Positions 16,124 through 24,979 of a stretch of 64,000 nt of DNA are shown here, piece after piece. The translations under genes and the position numbers were made by a program. The DNA is taken from contig JAIDXM010000005.1 of the NCBI GenBank assembly GCA_029058745.1, forward strand, positions 62,001 through 126,000, in the 5' to 3' direction. The notes under the pieces were generated by a model, which was not told the origin of the DNA, did no database searches, and saw only the letters and a program-made list of their open reading frames with translations. Within the stretch, counting starts at the first letter, position 1, and each line of letters begins with the position of its first letter. The DNA is from Muribaculaceae bacterium (GTDB taxonomy: Bacteria > Bacteroidota > Bacteroidia > Bacteroidales > Muribaculaceae).

Positions 16124-18433
16124 TCATGCCTTGACAATGGACGAGGCGGGTTCCGGAGAATTGTGTTTCGTGAAGCTCCGGTAGTGAGAAGGGGCGAGGT
16201 TGAGTTTTCCGGAGGCCCTCAGCATCTTGCGGAGAGACGTTATGAACTCCTGGCTTTCCTGCAGCACGTTGAGATACACATAAGCCACAGTCATATTCTC
16301 GGTGTCGCCTTTCTGAAGAAGGTCATAGACATCACGTGTCATGAACGAGAGGCGGTCTTTCATGGAATCGCATCTGCGCCTGAGCTCATCGATAGTCTCA
16401 GGACGGCTTTCGTCGATAGCTTTCTCCGAATCCTCCAGTATTGCCACAATGCGTTTGCATGCGTCTGAGAATGATTCGTGGAATTCTTTCGGTAGAGGCC
16501 GGAAATTGTTATCGACATGCTCCTTGCAAACCTCGGAAATTCGCCTCAGGTTGTAGGTCATGGACATTGCCATATTGTTGCTCAGATGAAACCATGCGCT
16601 TTTTTCGAGGGCGGTGGCGGGATTCACGCGCCTCATGCAAAGGGTGAGCTTGCGGCGTTGTCCTTTGAGGACATTCTTCTCGACGGCAAGGTCTTTTTCC
16701 ACTTTAGAGAGGAGTTTAGTATTGTCATCTCTGAATCCGTCGGTCACTTTGCGGAAACTCTCGGCGGCAAAAGCGAGGAACAGGCGTTGTTTCTCGTTGA
16801 TATATATCCTTAGGAGAGGCCACACTTCGTCTTGCGATTCAGTTGAGAGTATTGTCTGGAAGAGGGTATCGTTTTCTGTCTCCTTCCTTTTGTTGCGGAA
16901 ACGGATGTTGCTCCTTATCAGAACCGCGAGTGCGATTACTCCACCTGCTATCATCACGGGGACTCCACCGAGATGCATAAGGCATACCACGGCCCCAGCT
17001 CCGATAAATGCAACGCCTGCGGTGATGAACCAACCTCCGATGACCGAAATGACACCTGTAATCCTGAACACCGCGCTCTCTCTTGTCCAGGCACGGTCGG
17101 CGAGGGATGTGCCCATAGCCACCATAAATGTTACGAAGGTTGTGGAGAGGGGAAGTTTGAGAGAGGTGCCGAAGGCAATGAGCATTCCGGCCAGCATGAG
17201 GTTGACAGAACCGCGTACCAGGTCGAAGGCCGCGCCATCCTCTTCCTGTGAGCGTTTCGGATCCATCCTCTGGCTTATCCATCTCTTTACAGAGGCCGGA
17301 GTCCTTTCAGCCACCCAGGAGTAGGTGTTCAGAAATGCCCTTACGAGAGAACGTCCGATGCGGGATGACCCGAACATCTCTTCGCCTTGTTCCTTTGAAC
17401 TGAGTCCCACTGTGGTCTGGGTCACTTGTCGTGCCTTCTTTGAGGTGGCGAGCGACACCACCATAATCATGCCGGCTCCGATGAGGAAATAGAAGGGGGT
17501 GTTGGCTGAGCCGTTGAGGCTTGTCATCATGAACCCGTGGGGATTGCCCGAACCGGATGCCATATAATCCTGGTATGATGCGAGGGATGTCAGAGGCACT
17601 CCGATGAAATTGACAAGGTCGTTCCCCGCGAACGCCATGGCGAGTGAGAAGGTGCCGAGCATGACCACTATCTTGAACACATTCACCTTACACCAATGCA
17701 GGATTTGCATGATTATGGTGAAAATCACGAGAGAGCCGGATATGATAAGCAGAGTGTGGGTGTTTATCCAGTCTTTAAGTTCCGGAGTCATGAAGGTCAT
17801 GTCTTTTATCCCTTTGAGTAGCATGAAATACACGATGGCTGTGCAGGCCACGCCTCCGAATATCCCTACTTTCCATTTGAGTTTGCTCTTGTATTCGAAA
17901 GTGAATACCATACGTGTCAGGAACTGCACTACAGTGCCGAATACAAAGGCAATCGCCACGGAAAGGAATATTCCAAGTATCACCGACAAGGCTTTTTCCG
18001 TGTTCAACAGGTCGCCCATACCCAGGGTGCTTTCCGGGGCGGCGATTTTGAACAGGGCCACCACGAATGTCGCGCCCAACAGCTCGAACACCATAGAGAC
18101 CGTTGTCGAGGTTGGCATTCCGAGAGAGTTGAACATGTCGAGAAGTATGATGTCTGTCACCATCACGGCCATGAATATGGCGATGACATCATAGAAGGAG
18201 AGATTGTCGGGGCGGAATATGCCGTGGCGTGCCACGTCCATCATTCCGTTGCTCATGGCGGCTCCGACGAAAACACCGATTGCCGCCACAATGAGAACCC
18301 TCTTGAAGGTCCCGGCCTTGGAGCCTACGGCGGATGAAAGGAAGTTGACGGCATCGTTGCTCACGCCCACCGAGAGATCGAACACGGCAAGCATGAAGAG
18401 GAAAATCACAATACCAAGGAATAGTATGTCCAT
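16124..18433 (-). CDS. PiT-family inorganic phosphate transporter with PhoU-like C-terminus
   Basis: The N-terminal 520 residues or so hold about eleven hydrophobic segments with both PiT signatures (SVGVSNDAVNFLSSAVGSKAG near the start and MAFAGNDLVNFIGVPL later), so it is a low-affinity phosphate/cation symporter in the inner membrane. The last 230 residues are charged helices like the PhoU/DUF47 domain that modulates PiT proteins; a fused form is usual in Bacteroidetes. The start was set at 18433 (MDILFLGIV) instead of 18490, because the extra 19 residues are not hydrophobic and a weak -7-like GAATTTTG lies at 18502-18495. A two-component system lies directly upstream on the same strand. 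Confidence 0.9.
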   Translation of the reverse strand: MDILFLGIVIFLFMLAVFDLSVGVSNDAVNFLSSAVGSKAGTFKRVLIVAAIGVFVGAAMSNGMMDVARHGIFRPDNLSFYDVIAIFMAVMVTDIILLDMFNSLGMPTSTTVSMVFELLGATFVVALFKIAAPESTLGMGDLLNTEKALSVILGIFLSVAIAFVFGTVVQFLTRMVFTFEYKSKLKWKVGIFGGVACTAIVYFMLLKGIKDMTFMTPELKDWINTHTLLIISGSLVIFTIIMQILHWCKVNVFKIVVMLGTFSLAMAFAGNDLVNFIGVPLTSLASYQDYMASGSGNPHGFMMTSLNGSANTPFYFLIGAGMIMVVSLATSKKARQVTQTTVGLSSKEQGEEMFGSSRIGRSLVRAFLNTYSWVAERTPASVKRWISQRMDPKRSQEEDGAAFDLVRGSVNLMLAGMLIAFGTSLKLPLSTTFVTFMVAMGTSLADRAWTRESAVFRITGVISVIGGWFITAGVAFIGAGAVVCLMHLGGVPVMIAGGVIALAVLIRSNIRFRNKRKETENDTLFQTILSTESQDEVWPLLRIYINEKQRLFLAFAAESFRKVTDGFRDDNTKLLSKVEKDLAVEKNVLKGQRRKLTLCMRRVNPATALEKSAWFHLSNNMAMSMTYNLRRISEVCKEHVDNNFRPLPKEFHESFSDACKRIVAILEDSEKAIDESRPETIDELRRRCDSMKDRLSFMTRDVYDLLQKGDTENMTVAYVYLNVLQESQEFITSLRKMLRASGKLNLAPSHYRSFTKHNSPEPASSIVKA

Positions 18434-18530
18434 AAATACTGAATTTAATGAATACTCAAGGGTGACAATGGAATGATGGACCATAGTCACGGTGCAAAAT
18501 TCAGTATTAATTGTTGCCTGAATATTGAGA

Positions 18531-19943
18531 TTATGTTACGTTTTTGTTAACTTTCAGATTGAAGATGAAAGTCAGTCCGTTCAGGGATGACACTCTGATG
18601 GAGCCGTCGTGGATTGCTATGGCATTTTTGACTATCGCGAGGCCGAGACCGGTGCCTCCTGCGGCTCTCGACCGTCCCTTGTCTATGCGATAGAAACGTT
18701 CGAAAATATGAGACAGGTGCTCTTCCGGTATTCCGCATCCGTTGTCGCTGACAATGAAGTTACCCTCTTTGTCATATTTAATGTCAAGTCTTGACGCTCC
18801 GCTGTAGGAGATTGCATTGTCGATGAGGTTCCTGAAAATAGATTCGAGGAGGTGGCGGTTGCCATAAATCGATATGTCAGGACCTTCAACAATGATTTCC
18901 ATGTCGGTGCGTAGTCTCTCTTCCGAGGCGATATCGTTGATAAGCCCGGAGAGGTTGATGTCGGTTTTGGCAATCATCGACGCCCCCTCGTCCATACGTG
19001 TGATTTCTGACACATCGTTCAGGAGGGAATGCAGGCGCAAGGCGTTTTTGTGGATTCTGTCGAAGAATTCAGCTTTCTTGTCGGCTGGAAGTTCAGGATG
19101 GTCTCTAAGGAGGTCAATACAAGCCAGCATGGCGGCCACAGGGGTCTTCAGCTCATGGTTGATATTATTGGTGAGCTGCTTTTTCAGACGGGTCTTGTCT
19201 TGCTGGAGCTTCATGGCTTCCCGATGCTGTTCGTCGCGCTGTACGTAGAGTCTGACGATATGGCTTGCGATGCTTCCGAGTTCATCATGAGGGAAAGCAT
19301 CCTCCTCAAAGATATGTTCACCCCGTTCTGCTTTCTCCGCGAAACTGTTTAGGCGTTTTATGCTGAGAGAGATTTTTCTGGTTGCCACAAATCCAATCAT
19401 ACTCATCACCAGAGTCATGACCGCCATAATCCAAAGCAATGTGCTGTCGGCATGCAGAATCTCTTTCAATGTGTGGGAATAAGGAGCCGCCGACCTTACA
19501 ATCAGACCGTCGGCGGAGGCAGTGGCGGAATAGAAGTAATTGACGTCGTCACTTTCGGAATGGCGTTCCGAGGCGTGTCCCTGTCCGAGAATCCGGGCAT
19601 CCCTTATCTCAGGACGGTCATTATGATTCGAAACAGGGAATGGAGTGCTGTCGTTATTATCGAATATCACATAGCCGGCTGAGTCGATTACGGTAATCCT
19701 CAGATTCTCCAATGGAGAGCCTATGCCGCTGACAGCCGATTCGATGTTTCCGTTCTTGATGTATTCATCGATTATCCTGGAGTTGTAGGTCTGCAGGCGT
19801 GAGTCGAGAAGAGTCGTCTTGAACTCTTTTTCCCGCTGGTATTGAAAAATCATGAAGGTGCCCACCAATATCCAGCACAGGGCAAGGACTGTCAGCAGCA
19901 CTCTTGTGTGGAACGATAGTTTAATCCTGCCAGCCATACCCAT
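18531..19943 (-). CDS. Membrane sensor histidine kinase
   Basis: The 470-residue kinase has a membrane helix at residues about 13-30, a periplasmic sensor region of about 130 residues, a second helix near 165-185 and a HAMP-like linker. The dimerisation box is NINHELKTPVAAML, with His as the phosphorylation site. The ATPase has an N-box (NLIDNAISYSG), DNGCGIPEEHLSHIFERFYR and GGTGLGLAIVKNA. It is intact. Its start overlaps the end of the response-regulator gene by 23 bases, so regulator and kinase are co-translated. It follows the PhoR/BaeS type in layout; the signal is unknown. Proximity to the phosphate transporter suggests, but does not show, a phosphate link. Confidence 0.93.
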   Translation of the reverse strand: MGMAGRIKLSFHTRVLLTVLALCWILVGTFMIFQYQREKEFKTTLLDSRLQTYNSRIIDEYIKNGNIESAVSGIGSPLENLRITVIDSAGYVIFDNNDSTPFPVSNHNDRPEIRDARILGQGHASERHSESDDVNYFYSATASADGLIVRSAAPYSHTLKEILHADSTLLWIMAVMTLVMSMIGFVATRKISLSIKRLNSFAEKAERGEHIFEEDAFPHDELGSIASHIVRLYVQRDEQHREAMKLQQDKTRLKKQLTNNINHELKTPVAAMLACIDLLRDHPELPADKKAEFFDRIHKNALRLHSLLNDVSEITRMDEGASMIAKTDINLSGLINDIASEERLRTDMEIIVEGPDISIYGNRHLLESIFRNLIDNAISYSGASRLDIKYDKEGNFIVSDNGCGIPEEHLSHIFERFYRIDKGRSRAAGGTGLGLAIVKNAIAIHDGSIRVSSLNGLTFIFNLKVNKNVT

Positions 19944-20592
19944 ACCCGGAACGAGAGATTATATTCTTGCCATACGGGGCTATCTTACCCCTTAGTCTCG
20001 CGATATGGACATCGACGGCACGGTCAACGACAATAACATTCTCAGGCCAAATCTTCCTCACGAGTTCCTCACGGGTGAAGACTCTTCCAGGATTTTCGAG
20101 CAGCAGGCTAAGAATCTCGAATTCCTTACGAGGCAACTTCAGTGGCTTGCCATTGATATGGCAAGAGAGAGAGTCCCTGTCGCAGGTTATTTCCCGCTTT
20201 GCCGTCACTGGACTCACCGTGTCGGCTGTTCTTCTGAGTACCGCCTCGATTCTCGCAATCACATTTTTTACGGAATATGGCTTACATATATAATCGTCGG
20301 CTCCGAGATTCAGACCTGCCACCATATCGTCGTCGGAATCTTTGGCCGTCAGGAAGATGATGGGAATATGGGCAGTGTTTTCATCCGCTTTCAATTTAGA
20401 GGCAAGCTCAATGCCGCTGATTCCATCCATCATAATATCGAGCAACAGGATGTCGAACTCTGAGATGTCTTGTCTCAGAGCTTCTTCCGCATTGGAGGCT
20501 GTTTTGACAGAATACCCCTCCAGTTCCAGATACGTTCCGAGGGCCTCTCTCAGGGTTTCCTCGTCGTCAACGATAAGGACTTGTCTTGCCAT
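19921..20592 (-). CDS. OmpR/PhoB-family response regulator
   Basis: The receiver domain (residues 1-120) carries the acidic pocket VDDEE, the phospho-acceptor Asp in DILLLDIMMDG, the Thr in FLTAKDSDDD and the Lys in ICKPYS. The C-terminal winged helix follows the OmpR pattern (KLPRKEFEILSLLLENPGRVFTREELVRKIW, then VDVHIARLRGKI). It precedes and overlaps its kinase on the minus strand. Target genes cannot be read from sequence; no repeated PhoB-box-like sites were noticed before the phosphate transporter gene. Confidence 0.95.
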   Translation of the reverse strand: MARQVLIVDDEETLREALGTYLELEGYSVKTASNAEEALRQDISEFDILLLDIMMDGISGIELASKLKADENTAHIPIIFLTAKDSDDDMVAGLNLGADDYICKPYSVKNVIARIEAVLRRTADTVSPVTAKREITCDRDSLSCHINGKPLKLPRKEFEILSLLLENPGRVFTREELVRKIWPENVIVVDRAVDVHIARLRGKIAPYGKNIISRSGYGYGWQD

Positions 20593-20642
20593 ATTATCAA
20601 AACATTTTAGATGCTGATTCGTTTAAACTTCCATCCTTCCTG

Positions 20643-23105
20643 TCACAGACTATGAGGAGTAGCGGGGGAATCTGTTTCCAATGTGATGGAACCATTCTTC
20701 AGTCCTGGAGAGGAGACCTTCACGGTGACAGGTCTGTTACGTTTACCTGCCGAGGAGCCTTTGTGCTTCACCACTCCGAGGGCATATCCCGAATAAGATG
20801 TACGCTCGTTGCGGAAATACCCTTTAGGGTCGGTAGGATTTCCGGAGCCGGTGGCAATTATTTCGGCGTCTCCCTCCACAGTGAATTTCAAGGGGAGTTC
20901 GGCATCTGCCACTCGATTCCCTTTTTTATCAACAATCTCCGCTGTGATGTAGGCAAGAGACTGAGAAGTGGGCGCTATCACAGGCTTGTCGGAATACAGG
21001 CGTATGGCGTGAGGTTTTCCGGAGGTCACGAGCCGTGTCGTTTCTTTACGGGTGCCTGCGCTGTCGATGGCGACGGCCGATATTTCACCGGCCTGATAGG
21101 GCAACACGAAGACCGCTTTGAATTCTGTTGACCTGTCAGTGATTTTCTTGCCGATAAGATTCCCGTCTTTGTAAAGTTCGACGGCCGGATAATTGGAGAT
21201 TACTTCAATCTCAATGGGTTTTCCCTCGTGGCCGGGCCAGTTCCATGATTCAACAGTTGGGTATGTTCCCCAGAGAGTCTCCTTGATTTTTCCTTTGTAG
21301 CCATCGGGTTCCCTGACAGCCATATATATTTTGGGCGCTTCATTGTAAAGCATATCCCTATAATGAGATATGGGTTTTCTTTGCCCTATTATATCAACAT
21401 CCCCGCAGCAAGAGTTGTGCCATGGCCACAACGGACGATGATAATGCTCCCCTTCCGGGTCGCCGTCATAATAGTGGCGTCCGATGCCAGATTCCCCGAT
21501 ATAATCAATGCCTGTCCATACGAAATCACCGATTATGAATGGATTGTCGTTCACCATAGTCCAATTTATGAAAGCGTCCCTGGGATAAGACTCGGTCTGC
21601 CATATTGTTCTCGACGGCACTCTCTGATGGTCTGACTCCGCTTTGTGTATCATATAGTTGTATCCGACGATGTCGTGGCATGCGGCCAGTGGGTCGTATA
21701 TCTCCCAGTCCGCGTCCCAGGAAGCGAGGGCGGAAGTCACCGGTCTTGTATTGTCGAGAGTCCTGCATTTCGAAGCGAGCTCACCGGCCATTCTCACAGC
21801 TTCCGGCGACTTTCTCTCAATAATCTCGTTTCCGATGCTCCAGCATATTATCGAGGGGTGGTTTCGGTCTCGTTCCACGAGTGATGAGACATCAGAGTCC
21901 CACCATTCATCATAGAGCTCAGAATAATCGTGAGGCGTCTTCGCGGCTTTCCATCCGTCGAACGCTTCATCAATGACAAACAGCCCTAAGCTGTCGCATG
22001 CCGAAAGAAAAGCGGGCGCGGGGGGATTGTGAGAGGTGCGCACAGCGTTGAACCCGGCCTCCTTCATCAGGCGGGCTTTCCTTATTTCGGCATCATCGTA
22101 GGAGGCGGCGCCAAGAATGCCGTTGTCATGATGCAGGCATGCGCCGTTAATCATCATTTTTTCACCATTCAAAAGAAAGCCCTTGTCTGCTGAATACTCG
22201 ATTTTGCGGAACCCGAAGGTTTCTGTCTCTGTCTCTGTCTCTGTCTCTGTCTCATATTCTCCATCTGGAGCCTGGATGGAAACGGAAATCGTGTAGATGG
22301 CAGGGGATTCCGGACTCCATAGCCTGGGATTGCTGACAGAAATCTCATGGTTGCAATATTTCATAGTCTCTCCGGGCATAATCCGGACAGAGTCGGACAC
22401 TGACCGGGAATACCCATCCGGGCCTTTTATGCTGATATCGACAGGAACTGTTATAGGACTGTCGCTCCTGTCATGCGAGGAGTCAACCATTGCGAAGCCG
22501 ATACGGGCCACCCCCTTTTCACTTGACACCACAGGAGTGGTGACATGAAGGCTCCAAGGCTTTACATACATCTGCCCATGAGGCTCAATCCACACGTGCC
22601 GGTATATTCCGGATCCGGAATACCATCTGCTGTTTTTTTGCCTGGAATTGTCAACGCTAACTGCGATGACGTTCTTTCCCGGTTTCAGATATTTCCCTAT
22701 GTCGCAACGGAAGGAGGTGTAGCCATAAGGATGTCCGCCCACACGATGCCCGTTGCAGAAAACCTCACTGTTCATATATACTCCCTCAAAATATATGAAG
22801 CAGGGTTTGCCTGCCATGGATTGGGGTATGTCGATGGTCTTACGATACCAGCCTTTTCCGGTGGGCAGGTATCCTCCGTCATTTCCGGCAGGTTCGTCGC
22901 GGTTGAAGTCGTGTAGCACACTCCAGTCATGGGGCAATGAAACCGGTTGCCAGGCGGAGTCGTTGAAATCCGGGGTATGAAACAGGGAGTCGGCGACGGT
23001 AGAGAATCTCCAGTCGCTGTCAATCAGTATTCTTCCTTGTGTGATGGCGTTGACATTCGACGACAGGAATACGGATAGGAGAGAAGCAGAGATTATTCTT
23101 TTCAT
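20643..23105 (-). CDS. Glycoside hydrolase family 2 (beta-galactosidase-like), secreted
   Basis: The 820-residue enzyme has a signal peptide (MKRIISASLLSVFLSSNVNA), a GH2 jelly-roll domain, an Ig-like domain, a TIM barrel and C-terminal beta domains resembling DUF4982 (VISNYPAVELYKDGNLIGKK). The acid/base Glu is in CWSIGNEI and the nucleophile Glu is probably in WQTESYPRDAF. Beta-galactosidase is the commonest activity, but GH2 also covers glucuronidases and mannosidases, so the sugar is uncertain. It follows an MFS transporter by 24 bases, so import of the released sugar is plausible. A run of Thr-Glu repeats, encoded by a hexanucleotide repeat, lies in the Ig-like region near residue 290. 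Confidence 0.93.
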   Translation of the reverse strand: MKRIISASLLSVFLSSNVNAITQGRILIDSDWRFSTVADSLFHTPDFNDSAWQPVSLPHDWSVLHDFNRDEPAGNDGGYLPTGKGWYRKTIDIPQSMAGKPCFIYFEGVYMNSEVFCNGHRVGGHPYGYTSFRCDIGKYLKPGKNVIAVSVDNSRQKNSRWYSGSGIYRHVWIEPHGQMYVKPWSLHVTTPVVSSEKGVARIGFAMVDSSHDRSDSPITVPVDISIKGPDGYSRSVSDSVRIMPGETMKYCNHEISVSNPRLWSPESPAIYTISVSIQAPDGEYETETETETETETFGFRKIEYSADKGFLLNGEKMMINGACLHHDNGILGAASYDDAEIRKARLMKEAGFNAVRTSHNPPAPAFLSACDSLGLFVIDEAFDGWKAAKTPHDYSELYDEWWDSDVSSLVERDRNHPSIICWSIGNEIIERKSPEAVRMAGELASKCRTLDNTRPVTSALASWDADWEIYDPLAACHDIVGYNYMIHKAESDHQRVPSRTIWQTESYPRDAFINWTMVNDNPFIIGDFVWTGIDYIGESGIGRHYYDGDPEGEHYHRPLWPWHNSCCGDVDIIGQRKPISHYRDMLYNEAPKIYMAVREPDGYKGKIKETLWGTYPTVESWNWPGHEGKPIEIEVISNYPAVELYKDGNLIGKKITDRSTEFKAVFVLPYQAGEISAVAIDSAGTRKETTRLVTSGKPHAIRLYSDKPVIAPTSQSLAYITAEIVDKKGNRVADAELPLKFTVEGDAEIIATGSGNPTDPKGYFRNERTSYSGYALGVVKHKGSSAGKRNRPVTVKVSSPGLKNGSITLETDSPATPHSL
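22226..22254 (-). repeat. GTCTCT hexanucleotide repeat inside the GH2 gene
   Basis: Nearly five consecutive copies of GTCTCT (plus-strand reading) encode Thr-Glu repeats on the minus strand. A six-base unit keeps the reading frame, so slippage would change only the length of this acidic stretch and would not switch the gene off. Confidence 0.9.
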
Positions 23106-23129
23106 GATGATTTCGGTGAGAGGTGGTGA

Positions 23130-24341
23130 TTATCGTGAGGTTTTCTTAAGGTTGGGAAGGAAGCATGCCACAAGGCCGAGGAGAGGCATATATGCGCAGA
23201 AGTCGTAGATAGCGTCGATGCCATACTTGTCGGCGAAGTCTCCGAGAATAGCCGATGCCACACCGGCCACGCCGAATGCGAATCCGAAGAAGAGACCGGA
23301 GACAAGACCGAGTTTATTTGGAAGCAGTTCCTGGGAATAGAGGAGAATAGCCGGGAAAGCTGATGAAAGCATGAATCCCACACAGAAGCTCAGGACAACG
23401 GTCATGGCCAGTCCGCAATGTGGCATCGCGAGGCTGAAGGGAGCTGTCCCGAGTATTGAAGCCCAGATTACAGGTTTGCGGCCATAGCGGTCGCCTACGG
23501 GGCCTCCGATAAGTGTGCCGGCGGCGGTGGCTACAAGAAATACAAACAGATAGATTTGCGACATCTTTATCGATACCCCGAACCTCTCTATGAGATAGAA
23601 CGTGTAGTAGTTGGTGAGGCTCGCCATATAGATATATTTCGAGAAAATGAGCACCATAAGGATGCAAATCACAAATAGAGTCTTGCGTGAAGAAAGCGGA
23701 CGCTTGTGGAATGTCACCTTGCATGAGGCTCCGTTGCGTATCTCATTGAGATAGGATGAATACCATCGGCAGATGGGGCGCATGGCATAGAATGCCAGCG
23801 CTGACACGATAAGGAAACACAAGATGTAGCGGCGTCCGTTGGGAGCCACGACAAGAGCCACGAGGAGAGGCCCTATGGATGTCCCGAAGTTGCCGCCAAC
23901 CTGGAATATCGACTGCGCGAGACCTCTACGGCCATGGCTCGCGAGCGACGTGATTCGTGAAGCCTCCGGGTGTGTCGTAGAGGAGCCCACGCCCACGAGG
24001 AAGACGGCAAGAAGCACAGAGGCCATAGACATGGAGAAGGCGAACACGATGATGCCGATTGTGCTGAACACCATCCCCAGGGGGAGACTTCCCACATATG
24101 GCTTTTTATCGAAAGCGAGACCCACCACAGGCTGGAAAACCGATGAGGCTATCTGATAAACCAACGTTATGAGTCCGATTTGCGCGAACGAAAGCGAGAG
24201 GTCTTCCTTGAGCATAGGATACACAGCCGCGACAATCGACTGGATGAGATCGTTCAGCCCGTGCACACAGCATAACGCCATGAGGACAGGGAAGGTGGAT
24301 TCTTTTGAGATGTTTTTAAGTTTCGAGAAAAATGTGTTCAT
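23130..24341 (-). CDS. MFS transporter, fosmidomycin-resistance-like
   Basis: The 403-residue protein has twelve hydrophobic segments of the major facilitator superfamily. The N-terminal helices (LCCVHGLNDLIQSIVAAVYPMLKEDLSLSFAQIGLI) and the central GGPVGDRYGRKPVIW loop match the fosmidomycin-resistance (Fsr) group rather than sugar porters. Export of a drug-like or sugar-like compound is therefore more likely than sugar import, although its place directly before the GH2 gene hints at a shared substrate. A -7 promoter element lies just upstream at 24390-24383. Substrate unknown. Confidence 0.88.
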   Translation of the reverse strand: MNTFFSKLKNISKESTFPVLMALCCVHGLNDLIQSIVAAVYPMLKEDLSLSFAQIGLITLVYQIASSVFQPVVGLAFDKKPYVGSLPLGMVFSTIGIIVFAFSMSMASVLLAVFLVGVGSSTTHPEASRITSLASHGRRGLAQSIFQVGGNFGTSIGPLLVALVVAPNGRRYILCFLIVSALAFYAMRPICRWYSSYLNEIRNGASCKVTFHKRPLSSRKTLFVICILMVLIFSKYIYMASLTNYYTFYLIERFGVSIKMSQIYLFVFLVATAAGTLIGGPVGDRYGRKPVIWASILGTAPFSLAMPHCGLAMTVVLSFCVGFMLSSAFPAILLYSQELLPNKLGLVSGLFFGFAFGVAGVASAILGDFADKYGIDAIYDFCAYMPLLGLVACFLPNLKKTSR

Positions 24342-24382
24342 AGTGTAGCCTGTTTACGCGTCATTCAGGAGCGTTCAGACTG

Positions 24383-24390
24383 CAAAGTTA
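24383..24390 (-). promoter_or_regulatory. -7 promoter element of the MFS-GH2 operon
   Basis: TAACTTTG on the minus strand is an exact Bacteroidetes -7 match, 42 bases before the MFS start. About 20 bases upstream there is TGTG instead of TTTG, so the -33 part is weak. Confidence 0.5.
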
Positions 24391-24409
24391 CGAAAAAACA
24401 ACAACATCG

Positions 24410-24766
24410 TCACACAATCCCTTCCAACAGTTTTTTCACGACCATGGCATTGTTGTGGAGAGGGTCTTTTGAAGAATACAGTAGCGTCACATGACCCTTG
24501 TCGGCTAAGGTGTCGCGCAGAGTCGCGAATGCGGGATTACTTTTCAACTCTTCCGCATATTTCTGTTCAAACTCCTCCCATCTGCTGGCAGGGTCGGAAT
24601 GAAACCATTCCCTCAGACTTGTGGATGGGGCGATCTGTTTGTCCCACCAGTCGTAGTGGAATGTTGAGTGCGACAGTCCTCGTGGCCATAGGCGGTCGAT
24701 ATATACCCTGAATCCGTCGGTGTTTTCACGGGGTTCGTAAGCCCGTTTGATTTGCAGGTTGTCCAT
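24410..24766 (-). CDS. DUF488-family protein (YeaO-like)
   Basis: This small cytoplasmic protein of 118 residues matches DUF488: the N-terminal RVYIDRLWPRGLSH and the central WFHSDPASRWEEFEQKYAEEL are characteristic, and the end has HVTLLYSSKDPLHNNAMVVKKLLE. The biochemical role of the family is not established. It is intact and about the usual length. Its own stop is only 20 bases from the promoter element of the next operon on the same strand, so it is probably a separate unit. Confidence 0.9.
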   Translation of the reverse strand: MDNLQIKRAYEPRENTDGFRVYIDRLWPRGLSHSTFHYDWWDKQIAPSTSLREWFHSDPASRWEEFEQKYAEELKSNPAFATLRDTLADKGHVTLLYSSKDPLHNNAMVVKKLLEGIV

Positions 24767-24875
24767 ATGAAGGTTCTAATCAAAAAATGGTTTATGTGAT
24801 AACAAGACAACCGCGAGTGTTGTTGCACCGGAAATGATACGTCATGATTTTTGTTGAAATTTGTTTGCCGAATAG

Positions 24876-24907
24876 TTGCATGGACATAAATGTATTATTA
24901 AATTTGT
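24876..24907 (+). promoter_or_regulatory. Promoter of the S9 peptidase gene
   Basis: GTTG (24876-24879) is followed after 20 bases by TAAATTTG (24900-24907), matching the Bacteroidetes pattern. Transcription would start near 24914. Confidence 0.55.
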
Positions 24908-24979
24908 GGGGTTTATTGGATAAGGATGACATCCATGTCGAATAAATATACAGTTCAACCTACATCAATCGTGAAAGAA

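Noticed and set aside
18434-18490. Longer start of the phosphate transporter
   Set aside because: The added residues are not hydrophobic and lie at or before the likely transcript start.
24926-24979. Longer start of the S9 peptidase
   Set aside because: It puts 18 polar residues before a good signal peptide, so 24980 is the better start.
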